Of a stretch of 64,000 nt of DNA, positions 47,301 to 57,382 are shown piece by piece. The number at the start of each line of letters is the position of its first letter. Position 1 is the first letter of the stretch. The position numbers and the translations under genes are program-made. Location: assembly GCA_959347315.1 (NCBI GenBank), contig OY365810.1, positions 8,775,647 through 8,839,646 of the forward strand. Reading direction: 5' to 3'. The notes beneath the pieces were generated by a model. That model was not told the DNA's origin, ran no database searches, and worked only from the letters and a program-made list of their open reading frames with translations. The stretch comes from Bimastos eiseni. Its lineage: Eukaryota > Annelida > Clitellata > Crassiclitellata > Lumbricidae.

Positions 47301-50300
47301 GTAGTCAATTGAAACTTAGTCAATTTAGAATATTGAAAACGGTTACACCGATAGTTATTCAAGTATCTAGAAGTTCCCAAAAATTGTGAACGACTCTCAT
47401 TTGCACAAAATAACTCTTTCGCCATACATACATGATTGTATGTGCGTCTTAAGTTGATGTGGATCAGTCTTTCTTGACAGAGAGTGGATCGCAAGCGTGT
47501 TGCCGAATTGTTTCATCTTCAGTCCAGTCTGCATAATCTGCCATTCGAAGCATCGGCAACAGATACTGTTTTAACCTTAGGCCTGAAGAATGTGGCGATA
47601 TCTATTAATAGTTCGCCTCAAGTCCGTAACGCTTTCCAGGCATGGTTGCCAACTTTTTCAATCTTTAAGATTTGATATAGGCGTATGATATCAGCTGATT
47701 ATACAATTTTTTAAAATACCCATGTAATTACGCCAATTTTGGATGTTATGTGTGCCCCTCGTGACTGTAAGTTTTAGAAAGTGCAGGGACACGTAGGCCC
47801 TATTCCTACCATACATGTGATGCTGACGCCACTGATGGAAGGGGCAAAACTCAATGGGCAAACTTTTGAAGGCGGTACCCAGGATTGTGATATCCTCCAT
47901 TCTTTCTATTTTCAAAAGAGAGTGGGAATCATGGGATGTTTTGCGCTTAATTTGGGCCACATCAAGATCATCTCGATTGATTTGTGCTAATTTGGCACCA
48001 AACTGCTGTATTTAAGTAAAAATAGATCCGCGTGCTCATACTGCTGATCAGTTAAATTGATAAAATGTCAACTGGACTGTATGATACGAATCATAGACAT
48101 CCATCATAAACATATCGGCTACTTAGGTTAGTAAGTAGGTGCTTAGGCGTAATGAAAATGTAAAATTTTAATGGAATAATAAAAAATAGATGCTATTCGT
48201 AATGACGTAAAGGAATTGCACTGTTGCATGGAAGTTGCATGGACGGCGTCCAGGCTATGTTGTCCGAATAAGTGGTAGGACGGCGTCTAGCTGTAAAATA
48301 GTGTCTGGACGCCTGCCATGACCCTTTATTCACACTGAGCAAGAGTGAAAGGTGTTGGCCTGAAATCACAATGCATCTATAATACAATATTTATTTTAGA
48401 ACATCTCGCCAATATAGACCCACCTGTGCATGCATAAATCTAAGAATTATAATTATTTCACACAGCAACGGGAGGTCATTCCAAAGATCGTAGTCTTTCT
48501 CCTAAACCGAGAGAATAATACCTGTCGGCAGTCCACCTGGGTTATACAGTTGCATTATTTCATTTCAAACTCGATCAACGTCGGGCATCCATCCGTTCTC
48601 ATGATGAAAATTAAAGAAATGGACCTAGGACTAATACCGTAAAACGCATAGAATCCGTAGCAGAAACTATGAATACACCCTCTAAGCTCAATTCGAATGA
48701 GCACCAGTACAAACTGACATAAGAAATGACTGAGCAAAATCCAGTATCTAAAACAAATCCTCCGCCGAAATTACGCAATTTTCTGAAAACGACCGAAGTT
48801 TTAGGTCAAAGGCGCGCACATGTGCGTGGATATGCATTTCTGTCTAAATAATTAATGATGGCAACGTTAAACAGCAAATCGTTCCAATTCCTTATCCAGA
48901 GATCAATAGTCTAGAATGCAACATCGCAATCTTACAGCTTACGTTTACATAATTAAATTCAAATTCAAATTTCATTCCAGTTCTTCCAAATTGGGTAACA
49001 TTTTGTTGGTATTCTAGAGAGCATGAAACGGAAAATGCAGCAAGATCGAGAAACGTGGGAACAAGAATCTAAAAAGACAAATACACATTTTCCAGAAATT
49101 CAAAGACTACTCAGGATAGGTAAGTGTGGAGTTTGGTAGTGCGACATAGGGTGTCCTCAGGCTTTTCAAAATCCTACTCCGAAAAACCAACGCTAAATAA
49201 ATTATGGCCACCTCAAAAAATCCCAGCCGATGACTGCAATGCGCCCAAGATTTTAGTTGGACTTTAGAAATTCAACTGACAGCATTATCTATAATTATTA
49301 GACTTTTACCTCAGAAAATAAACTACAATGAAGACTAGATTATATTCTTTCTCTGTTTCGACGTTTAATAAAAAGGCTAATATTGGCTTGATGAGATAAG
49401 CCTTCAGTTTGAATCTTGCCCGCTTACATTTTATTGGCAGTATATCACTCGATCAAATTAAATGATCATACGGTCGCTAAATAAAAATGTGTAGGCCTAA
49501 CTTTAGCTTACACTCAGGCCTATGTTTCTGTGTTCGATATGAGATCGATTGACTTTCTAGCAAAATCCTAGGAAATATATAAGAATCGAATATTTTTGAT
49601 GGTCAACCGTAGGTTTTTTTTTCAGAGAGCCTTCAAAATAAGTACAAATCGGATCCAGTTTTGATTCAGACGATCAAAACAAAAGCCGCAAAAGAGATGA
49701 ACAAATCGATCTATGGATTGACGATCTTAGACAGAGAACTGTTTGTTGTAAGTGAAAAGAATTCAGAAGTCGAAGTTTACGATTCGATGAAATTCAGTTT
49801 CAGTCGTCGATGGAATCTAAAGGAATTAATTCGTCCTCTGGACATAGCATCCTGCGCCAAATATAAATGTCTCTACATCAGCGATTTCAAAGTCCGCGAT
49901 CAGTCAAAGGAAATCCTGAGAGTTGATCCGAATGGAATTTTAATAAAGAACTGGTCGACAGGAGAAGATTATGGTGACAGTCTGTCTGTTACAGACGAAT
50001 GTAATATCGTGTTGACTGTTTTACTGAAAAATAAGTTAAATGAATATTCGCCTGATGGACAATTGATCCGTGAAATAAATCTCTCGTCAGACGCATATAT
50101 TCGCAATCCATCGCGTGCCATAAAGCTGTCCAATGGTCAGTTTATGGTCAGTCATGGCTTCGACGATAACGAACTGCACAGAGTGTGTATAGTGGACGCA
50201 GATGGAAAACTGAAGAAATCATTTGGTGGTAGATGTGGAGCGAATACAGGACAACTGAACTACCCGATCTCTTTGAGTCTCAGTGGATATGGATTCGTGA

Positions 50301-50515
50301 TGGTCGCTGATCGCTGGAACGGTCGAGTCTTGTTACTGGATTCGGATTTAGAGTTGAAGAGGGAGATTCTCTCAAAAGAAAAGCACGGAATACGACGTCC
50401 GTTGAGGATTCTTCTGGATGAGTCAAATAGTCGACTGTTTGTTGCTGACAACGAATTAGATTCTGAAAAGAAGATGTTTGGAGACGGACAAGTTTTGATT
50501 TTTGACTTCATTTGA
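42894..50515 (+). CDS. Gene D: CARD - four coiled-coil exons - NHL propeller protein
   Basis: Proposed exons are 42894-42906 (ATG GCA TGC TCA A), 43720-44052 (CARD), 44778-44897, 45685-45801, 46465-46563 and 49018-49119 (coiled coil), and 49626-50515 (NHL). All splice sites are GT..AG and phase 1. The total is 1674 nt, 557 residues plus stop, with no stop at a join. It has the longest uninterrupted coiled-coil rod of the four, about 140 residues. Introns hold a GC-rich dispersed repeat (43.0-43.3 kb), an ATT microsatellite, a direct repeat and a nested foldback structure (46.6-47.1 kb). Likely an oligomeric intracellular CARD protein with a binding propeller, inferred from domains. Confidence 0.84.
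43021..43320 (+). repeat. GC-rich dispersed repeat
   Basis: Unusual G-rich composition for the window, with GGGGGAGTCATAAT, CGGGGGCTTTGCGGGGGGCG and GTGCCCCCTCTGTCCCCCGC words. An open frame across it has simple-sequence composition. It resembles interspersed repeats of marine genomes, class unknown, in intron 1 of gene D. Confidence 0.5.
43720..44052 (+). CDS. Gene D CARD exon
   Basis: 333 nt, acceptor TTCATTTAG, donor CAAG|GTTATT. It reads SLSNDEIRDRIQNIW, VLGVEPDRLSDWLVQ, SDQWQRI, SRCRALLHHLFS, PRAFEVVYQAL and HYLLESIDNQQ. It is the most divergent at the helix-4 region (HTAHPTRQSR), where the acidic residue before RCR is replaced by Ser. Confidence 0.87.
44246..44337. repeat. (ATT)n microsatellite
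   Basis: Interrupted trinucleotide run, including TATTATTATTA blocks, in the intron after the gene D CARD exon. Confidence 0.92.
44778..46563 (+). CDS. Gene D coiled-coil exons 1-3
   Basis: 44778-44897 (KYYEFENDLMLYNTVN, LKQRVHQLETELRA), 45685-45801 (KRKIQQLQKENDDKKKAWG, RLLIMQKDFDTKLQL) and 46465-46563 (ENSVRQRLEEEKRVLCKEKE, QLMKQSQELQQSLG). Lengths 120, 117 and 99 nt. The third exon is like the shortened 8367-8465 exon of gene A in size and has the strongest heptad pattern. Confidence 0.8.
45008..45190 (+). repeat. Direct repeat copy 2 (pair with 42215-42402)
   Basis: Same termini and core as copy 1, with a ~12-bp deletion in the middle (one TTCACGTACA-like segment missing). It lies between the first two coiled-coil exons of gene D. 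Confidence 0.8.
46580..46923. repeat. ~85-bp inverted repeat, 175-nt loop
   Basis: The left arm 46580-46664 and right arm 46840-46923 are near-perfect reverse complements (AATATCAGCGTGATAAAG against CTTTATCGCGTTGATATT; AAGTGCGTGGACGCTAG against CTAGCATCCACGCACTT). It begins 16 bp after the third coiled-coil exon. The loop contains TTTGTCAACAATAATCGG and an inverted ATCAATCCAACTT word of the TU-like family. Confidence 0.85.
46695..47140. mobile_element. Foldback/TU-like element 5, rearranged
   Basis: The right end has four exact 15-bp units: AACCTTTTGTCCGTC, AACCATGTGTCGTCA, TCTATTTGTTGGCAA, AACTATTTGTTGTGA (47071-47130). The left end has GTTGATGACAAATAT-type inverse words. The inner module occurs as an inverted pair (AAATAGAAGTTGGAT and ATCCAACTTCTATTT near 46975-47030). 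It is entangled with the 85-bp inverted repeat. Confidence 0.6.
49018..49119 (+). CDS. Gene D coiled-coil exon 4
   Basis: 102 nt, phase 1-1, acceptor GTATTCTAG, donor GATAG|GTAAGT. It reads SMKRKMQQDRETWEQESKK and then TNTHFPEIQRLLRIG. The W at the middle position matches the K-x-x-W core of the other second-type exons, so it is probably a diverged member. Confidence 0.72.
49626..50515 (+). CDS. Gene D NHL propeller exon
   Basis: 890 nt, acceptor TTTTTTTTTCAG, stop TGA at 50513-50515. Blades are marked by SIYGLTILDRELFVVSE, DIASCAKYKCLYISDFK, LRVDPNGILIKNWSTG, LNEYSPDGQLIREINL, KLKKSFGGRCG, LSLSGYGFVMVADRWNGRV and ILLDESNSRLFVADNELD, closing with GDGQVLIFDF. The Asn-Arg of 'CNRNKC' is changed to 'CAKYKC'. 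One exon holds the whole propeller, as in the paralogues. Confidence 0.88.
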
Positions 50516-53500
50516 CTAATTAATTGCTACGATAATTTAATTTCTCTCGGATTTCTAGTATGTGGTAATTTTTACGAAGGATTTTATTTTGACCTGAAAT
50601 ATTAACAATTCAGAGTACATTGTTTGGCTCTTCCTTAGATAATTGTGCTTATCACAGTTTTGTTTTCCTGGTCTTCAGTTCCTGTAGATACATGTAAAGC
50701 CTCATTGACTTAGTCTAACTCTGTCACAGCATCAAAGGACATTGATGGGACTCATGTAATGATATGAGCAATGTAATGGGCACATATGGGAAGACGAGGC
50801 CTAGATGACAGGGCCGGCCACTGGCCATGCTGGCAGGGAAAAGAATATTTACAGTGTATGTATACAATAGAAGACGTTTTTCTTCAAACGATGTACTTTG
50901 TCGGTTTCTTGTGAATTGTTTACTGATGTGCTGAGAATGAATACCATGACCATAACCATAATGTTTATTTGCCCCAAAAACATTACACGACAAATCAGAG
51001 AAAACATAAACATGGTCACAATCGTATTAAGAACAAGGGAACCGAAAACCCGGAAAGGGGACAAATTAAGGCAGATTTTGAACTGATGACCCCACTTTTA
51101 TTTATTTTATATATCTGTTGGGTATTATCAGCTAACTCGATCAAACAATCTTAGTCAGTTATCATATGCCTCGTTTAATGTTAGCATACTGGTTAATTAA
51201 GATTAGTTATTATTATATGCAAAGAACTATGCAAACGCGTGTTCTAGGCGGTGAAATCAGAATTTTGTATTTCTAACTCACATGTTTCATAAATATAAAA
51301 CCGCTGAAAACCAAATTCTTCGCAGCCCCGGTAAAAATATTAATTAACAATTTCAAGACTCAAAAAAATCATAAAATGGATACATTGGATAGCCAGATCA
51401 ATTTTCATTCAAACTCCCTTTTAATTAACATCTTAGACGGTTTAATAACAGAAATTTCCACAGGTTTCTAGGATCAGCCGTTTGGTTACAGTATGTAACT
51501 GTTGGAAGACATCAGATTTTAGGAACAATACCAATTGGTAACAGCATGCACTTGCACAGCATTTCTAGCGATTTCTCAGGACTACCAAACGGCAACAGCA
51601 TGCGACTATCAATGACTAAGTCAGTACTCTGTAGCATAATAGCCAATTGGTGAAAATGCGCGGCACTGTAAGCCTATAAAAATAAGTTATTGATGTTATA
51701 ATTACCAAATGGCAACATTATGTGCTACATCATACTTTTAATTCTTGAAGAACGGAATATTTTTTTGCAATTACATTCTCCGGTATCGTTGCAGTTGTGT
51801 GAACACAATTTGTTTCCAGTCCCATATATAGGCCAACCACTGATGCCTTTGACTTATTTACAATGTATAATTCATTGTAATTGTGGTTAAGTACATGCTT
51901 ATTTTTTTATCCAAATTAGGCTTTCGTCAATTGTTTGTCGGTTTCGTATTTGTCGTATAACCTTATATATATACATATATCTTCCAGATAATCAGATATA
52001 TATATCATCCAGATAATCAGATATTGTTGGCCATTATTTATCCAAAGCAATTTTCACAATAAACATGATCCAGTTCAGACTAGACCAACCAAATCTATGG
52101 TTTAATCTAATCTATTACATCTAACACCGTTTTTATAATTTATAACCCAATAGGTATCATTCGCTGAATACTTCAAGTGAAACCTTAGACAAAATTCATA
52201 AACCGTTGAAGAAATTCTCTATATATTCAACATTATTCCATGAAGGTCTCATTGAGCATAAGCTTGGTCAATGACAGAAAAGATTAGCAACAAGGAGACC
52301 TAACTAAGGTCGGTGCGATGTGGAGGCGAGATATACTACCAAACGACAACAGCATGCTACTAGTAAAACGTAAGGCATAATCAATAACGCTGGTCGTTAA
52401 ATGGTTAAAACTTTACTTCATCTCGCTTTTAAAGATCTGACTAACCTTATGACTTGCAGTTGAAGTCTAGAAAGACGCTGCAATTTCCAATGCTTCGACT
52501 GTAAACGCCTTCTAACGTCTAAATTCTCAGCTTCCTTGCATATAATAGGCTATTTGTAAATTTGTTCACACGTCGAGATGATTCAGGTAATTTTACTTCT
52601 AAATAATTGTTTAAACAAGAGTCCAAAATGCACTCGATTTGGCATCAAATGCTCAAAATTTCGCAGGCTCCTGTGGCTCCGCCCAGACCCTCTTGTCGTT
52701 AGGGGCCTACCTCGAAGCTCTGGTGAAGCCACTGGTAGTATGCATAAAAACTATTACCAAGGGCAGTCAGGAGGAGGCCTGCATGGTTCCCATGTTCCGA
52801 AACAAAGCAGACTGAAAGGAAGAAGTCCCTAAGCCTAAGGAGCAGAGCCAACAAGACAATTGCGCATATGAATTACAAGGAATGAGTCGCTGAATGGGGA
52901 CCAAGTACATGTATCCAGCATAAAGAAAGCCAATTCACCAAATCCAGAGATACCTCCAATACGAAGGATATGGGCATCAAGAAGAACAGACTGAAGCTTT
53001 GAAATAATTAGCTATCTATAGCGACAGTCCACCAAAATGAGCGATACCAGTCTTCAGGTGGACGAAAGATTCTCGCTGGCTCTGCATCTGTGTCTCATGC
53101 AGTATTCCTACAGTACATAATCGGGTTGTTGTAGGTGGCAGCTTACAATAGCATCATTTTGCGCTGTTATGCAACTAGGAGTTTTGCAATAATATTCCAC
53201 TTACTTGCAGATACTATGTGACGACATTTGCTTTCCCTATTACTTGAGCACACAATAATATTGAATAGGCCTATATCCGGGTTCAGCACCCCGATAAATA
53301 CCCAGATGGCCAGAATGTTATGTGGTTTTTCTTATAGGCCTACCTGTACAGTCGGGATTTTCACGCTATAATGACCTGCGCCGACTTGAATTTTATATCT
53401 TTTGCGATTGGTTAAGCACGTAGAAACTATCTTCAACGTGTAGCAGACAAACAAGCTTATAATTATTACCAAATGTCGCCTTTTGCTATTGCGGAAGAAA

Positions 53501-53770
53501 CAGCATTAAAAGAAAACAACCAGCTTCTCTGCCTAACTTGCTTCGTCTCAGTCTTGCGGAACTTAGGCCTACACCTAAAATGCACTTTGAACCTTCCATA
53601 CATAACAACGTAGTCCTACCTTTATATGATTCTAACCGTGTCAATTTAGCTCAAGCACAACTAAACGAATTTTTATCCCTCGTCACACGTCGTCACAAAA
53701 GTCAACTATGACGTCTTAAAGATCAGCACCCCGATAAATACCCAAATGACCAGAATGTTATGTGGTCATT
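50516..53770. other. Spacer after gene D
   Basis: No supported gene. It holds spaced ACCAAACGGCAACAGCATGC repeats (51530-51725, one more at 52338), a 15-bp-period TTTGTCG terminal fragment (about 51930-51965), and a weak LINE-like remnant near 52840-52860. Confidence 0.5.
51530..51725. repeat. Four spaced ACCAAACGGCAACAGCATGC-like units
   Basis: Units start at about 51530, 51584, 51642 and 51704, spaced 54-62 bp. A fifth similar unit is at 52338. The sequence between them is not obviously repeated. Degenerate tandem repeat of unknown origin. Confidence 0.55.
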
Positions 53771-53775
53771 TTCTT

Positions 53776-54220
53776 TTAATTATCACAAAATCTAACAATT
53801 ACTATGAAAATACTTAAAACTAAATTTAAAAAACTATATAATAGATCAAAGTAAACTGGAGAAAGTGTAGGCCTACCTGTTACACTCATTATGGATTCCA
53901 CAAGATGAAAAGCTCTGGAAGTATAATTTGATTTATAAAAAAATTGAATAGCAATAATTTGAGGCAATCCAAACTTTATGCTTCTCCATTCTCTCTCGGA
54001 GAAGCAAAATGCTCCTTTGTGGAATAAATAGGTAGAGCTTGGATTTCATCAATCTGTTCAATGGATATTCCATTCAGATGCAGCTCTTATTCGTCTATGC
54101 AATCTCTCCATTTTCTTCTGGTGTAGTTACGACCATTAGTTCACGTTGCAGGCTTGCATCGACTCTCTGTGGTAACCGAAAGCCGTCATGGCACATTGTT
54201 TACCAAATATCTATATTAGC
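53776..54220 (-). pseudogene. Decayed inverted copy of the 12279-12722 orphan ORF
   Basis: On the minus strand ATGGAGAGATTGCATAGACG (from about 54110 down) aligns with the start of the orphan ORF. AATATCCATTGAACAG, CCAAGCTCTAC and GAATGGAGAAGCATAAAG also match. The frame is interrupted by an early stop and a 1-2 nt indel, and the hydrophobic part (LPQIIAIQFFYK) is only partly preserved. A preceding block (RELMVVTTPEENGE) matches the one upstream of the first copy. Confidence 0.6.
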
Positions 54221-54909
54221 CAGTCGCTATATATAGAGTTTAACCATCCACACTTGCGGCAGATCTGCTACGAAACCAAGCGCATCAAGTCCCGTTGCTT
54301 AACCGCTATTAGAGTTGTGTTGCATGTGGGCTTTTATAGCTTAAAGAAACTATCCAGTCTCTGAGCTAGGAAATTCCCACAGTGTAGGACTGTAGGCATA
54401 AACTATAAATGCATATAAATCTAGACTTACACGTATATGCAACTATATATTCACTTACATAAACCATTTGGAGCTAACGGTTGATTGTTTCCTTATTCTG
54501 GTTACAACGTTTCAAAGAAAACGTTGAATAGTGATGGATGAATCAGCGGCGTATAGCTCCATGAAGCAATTGCTCCAGAGGGCCAATGGCTGAGGGGCGC
54601 CTCCTCGACCGATGTAGAATTATTATTTCATATAATATCGGTTGATGGTTAGATTCACAAATTCGCAAGCCTCAGCGTCGTAGCACATACGCGTCTAAAT
54701 AGTAAATAGTAAATAGGACGCTACTTATATTCAGAACAGTTGCTCGGCTGCATTTAAACGCACTAGATACAAGTCTCTCCTCTCACAATGATTTTGATCC
54801 CTGTTGACAATGAGAATTATTTTACTGTTATTCAAGTGTTCAAGCTCTGACGGTAGGATTCAATACATAAGTCCGCTTTTAACTCAATTATGTGAACTAA
54901 CGGTTACTA

Positions 54910-55025
54910 ACCAATACCGTTTGGCGCCAAAGCGTATCCAGGATTGCATCCACGTGTGAAGCTGTCTATGCTATTAGTACAGCGTTGAGCACAGCCGGAT
55001 GCTTTTGCCGTGCATTCATCGATGT
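54910..55025 (-). pseudogene. Decayed calcium-binding EGF exon, copy 1
   Basis: The minus strand reads DIDECTAKASGCAQRCTNSI and then DSFTRGCNPGYALAPNG. This is a cbEGF-like domain with the D-I-D-E calcium motif. Cys 4 is replaced (FTR for FTC), and the codon for Cys 6, split by the donor, starts TA where the sister copy has TG. It starts after an acceptor-like ATACAG in the usual phase 1. With two of six cysteines missing it could not form the normal three disulfides. Confidence 0.65.
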
Positions 55026-55739
55026 CTGTATTTTTCTTAAATCAAAAAATGAGCTATAGAATTTGTAATGTCATTTAATTATAAATCAACACATACAATT
55101 AATAACATGGTGGAAGCGTTAATAGGCACAAACCAAAAGGATCGACATGCAATTACACAACTGTAGGCCTAATTACACAAATTACACAATAAAATATAAT
55201 TGCATTTACGAACTGTTCATCTTTTCTACGTCTTTGACCTTAGGTCCAGTTAAATAACTATGTGTAACAAATGTGTAACAACGAATGTTTTTGAATGTAC
55301 GGACGACATGTTTTAAGAATCTGTTAAATGAAACTTGTTTCGAATTACTTAGGCTACTGTAGCTCCAACTATCATTCCGCTTAACCTACAGAGGCAGAAA
55401 TCATGGATCAGCGAAATGAAACTTGATGCCTTCAATTTCTCGCTTAGCACGTGCACCTTGGTTAGTACAGATCATGTATCATGATCAGATCATGAGAACC
55501 TCTAATACAAGTGTGCATACACAGCCTATATGTTAATATGCAAATCGAGCCTCTATAGTAGGCCTTTCTAAAAGGCCGCAAAATTTGAAAGTAACATCAT
55601 TTCATTGGAGAAGCATTTGCCTAAGCTTTTCAATAATGAGGTTTCTGGTTCTGCATTTGCATTTTACCTGGGGAAATGAAAATTGTGTGATTATCCTCAT
55701 GAGCTGACATGATTAAGGAAGAGACCCACCGTTACCAGT

Positions 55740-55860
55740 TTTTTCCGTTTTGCGCCAATGCGTAGCCAGAATTGTAACTACAAGTAAAGTTGCCTGCGTT
55801 GTTGCTACAGCGCTGAGCACATCCGGATGTTCTTGCGACACGTTCATCAATATCTGCATC
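55740..55860 (-). pseudogene. Decayed calcium-binding EGF exon, copy 2
   Basis: The minus strand reads DIDERVARTSGCAQRCSNNA and then GNFTCSYNSGYALAQNGKN, with acceptor GATGCAG and donor CTG|GTAACG. Cys 1 is Arg and Cys 5 is Tyr. It is clearly a duplicate of copy 1 about 830 bp away. No other exons of an EGF protein were found nearby, so these look like remnants of a multi-EGF gene. Confidence 0.65.
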
Positions 55861-55912
55861 AAGTGAAAATCGCAAAAATTTATAACGGTCAACAGCGCAT
55901 TCAGTTTTAGCA

Positions 55913-56510
55913 GTATTATATTCTGAGTCTCGAAAACATCAATACACTGTAAGTACTAAGTAAATATGTTCTGACGAAGTTGAAAATTTCATTCTATTTA
56001 CATATTATTTCGTTAAATATTTAGTGTCTTTTATTTCGTTAAACATTGTTGTTGAAATATTATTGGTGATTGCGGATCTTTTTCGTCGGACAATTTCTAC
56101 GTCTAATTTTAATATCTGTAAACTGCAGTAGGCCCTGCTAAGCTTCAGCAACTTGAACTTAAAATATCAGCACAACTACATCTAACGGTTTCACAAAATT
56201 GAAAATTGAATTTTTAAATAAATTTGCAATTTTAAACTGTAATTTAAAACGAAAATGAAAATAGAACATGCATGTTTAAACAGGAAATGTTCAATTATCG
56301 TCCGCTATGGAAAACCGTTAACATAGGGCCTATAATGTTTATTAGCTATTCTGAATCTGGAAAACATCACTATACCTAAAGTAGGCTTTCTAAGTAAGTG
56401 TGTTCTGACGAAGTTGAACATTTCATTCTATCTACAAATTATTTGATTAAATATTTTAATTTCTGTTGCTTCGTTAAAAAAGTTTGTTGAAATAATTTTA
56501 CCAATTTTTA
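55913..56510. repeat. Tandem duplication, ~427-bp offset
   Basis: 55913-56080 and 56340-56510 share TGTTCTGACGAAGTTGAA, TTTCATTCTAT and TTCGTTAAA landmarks in the same order. Non-coding. It lies just upstream (minus sense) of the EGF relics and may come from the same segmental duplication. Confidence 0.65.
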
Positions 56511-56664
56511 TCTTTTTTGGGACGCAATTGCGTATTTTGCGTCCATGCAGCGCCTCCAGTACCCGTACATCTGCGCATCGTTGAAGTGAAACTTGAAAAC
56601 AGTCTATAACGTTGCATTAGTTGTCAGAATAATCCTAAGTCCAGGCTTCTATAAAATAGTTTAG

Positions 56665-56885
56665 GATATTAGATTGGAAATTCTGTAAAGAATTGGTCAA
56701 CTGGATAGTATTATGGAGAAGGTTTTTCTGTTATTCTACCGATGACGCAAATGTAATTTTTGCTGTTTTCAATGACAATAAATTAAAGGAGTATTCACCA
56801 GATGGAGTCGTAGGCCCTGCGATCGAGTAAGATGAATCGAATGTTAGGCTTTATATTATGGCTGACAACAACAGAAGTCGATAAG
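56665..56885 (+). pseudogene. Relic of a fifth NHL propeller exon
   Basis: Fragments read VKNWSTG, a stop, then NVIFAVFNDNKLKEYSPDG, matching blade 3 of genes A-D (IKNWSTGEDYG, LNEYSPDG). A MADNNRSR-like piece follows near 56860. Most of the exon is deleted. No CARD or coiled-coil exon is seen within a few kb upstream. It extends the family's former range beyond gene D. Confidence 0.7.
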
Positions 56886-57382
56886 CCTTCCGTAGGCCTC
56901 TCTTGTGCGACGATACGAGTGGCGCCACTCTTTCAAAGGCTGCTGAAAGTTTAGACTGGGAATGATCACAAAACGCTCATTGCTTTTATATGCGCTCAAC
57001 TGTGTCGATTTTTTTATGGTGATAGGCTTTTGGCCTACATGTGCCTACCCAAATCAAATATACACATGTAGGTTATAATTTATGGCTTATTATAACACAA
57101 CAACATTGTCATTATGTAATTGACAGATACATCGAATTGCTAGATCAGCATTGTAAAGTAATCGTCTAATATTTTACTGTCTTAGCAGGCCTACTTAATA
57201 AATAATATGCTAGACTCGGAGAAGACTGCTGCATATACCACGTCCGGATTAACACGCATAGAGACTCAGCTGAAGAAAGTTTAATTAACTGCGATTGCCA
57301 GTCACTCGTCTTTGCCACCAGCAGACGAATTTTCTTGAAAACGCAGAAATCCTGCTATTGAAAGCAACACATGGTTCTGTGT

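Noticed and set aside
51530..51725. CRISPR array
   Set aside because: Units are degenerate and the DNA is plainly animal (spliced genes, LINEs, SINEs).
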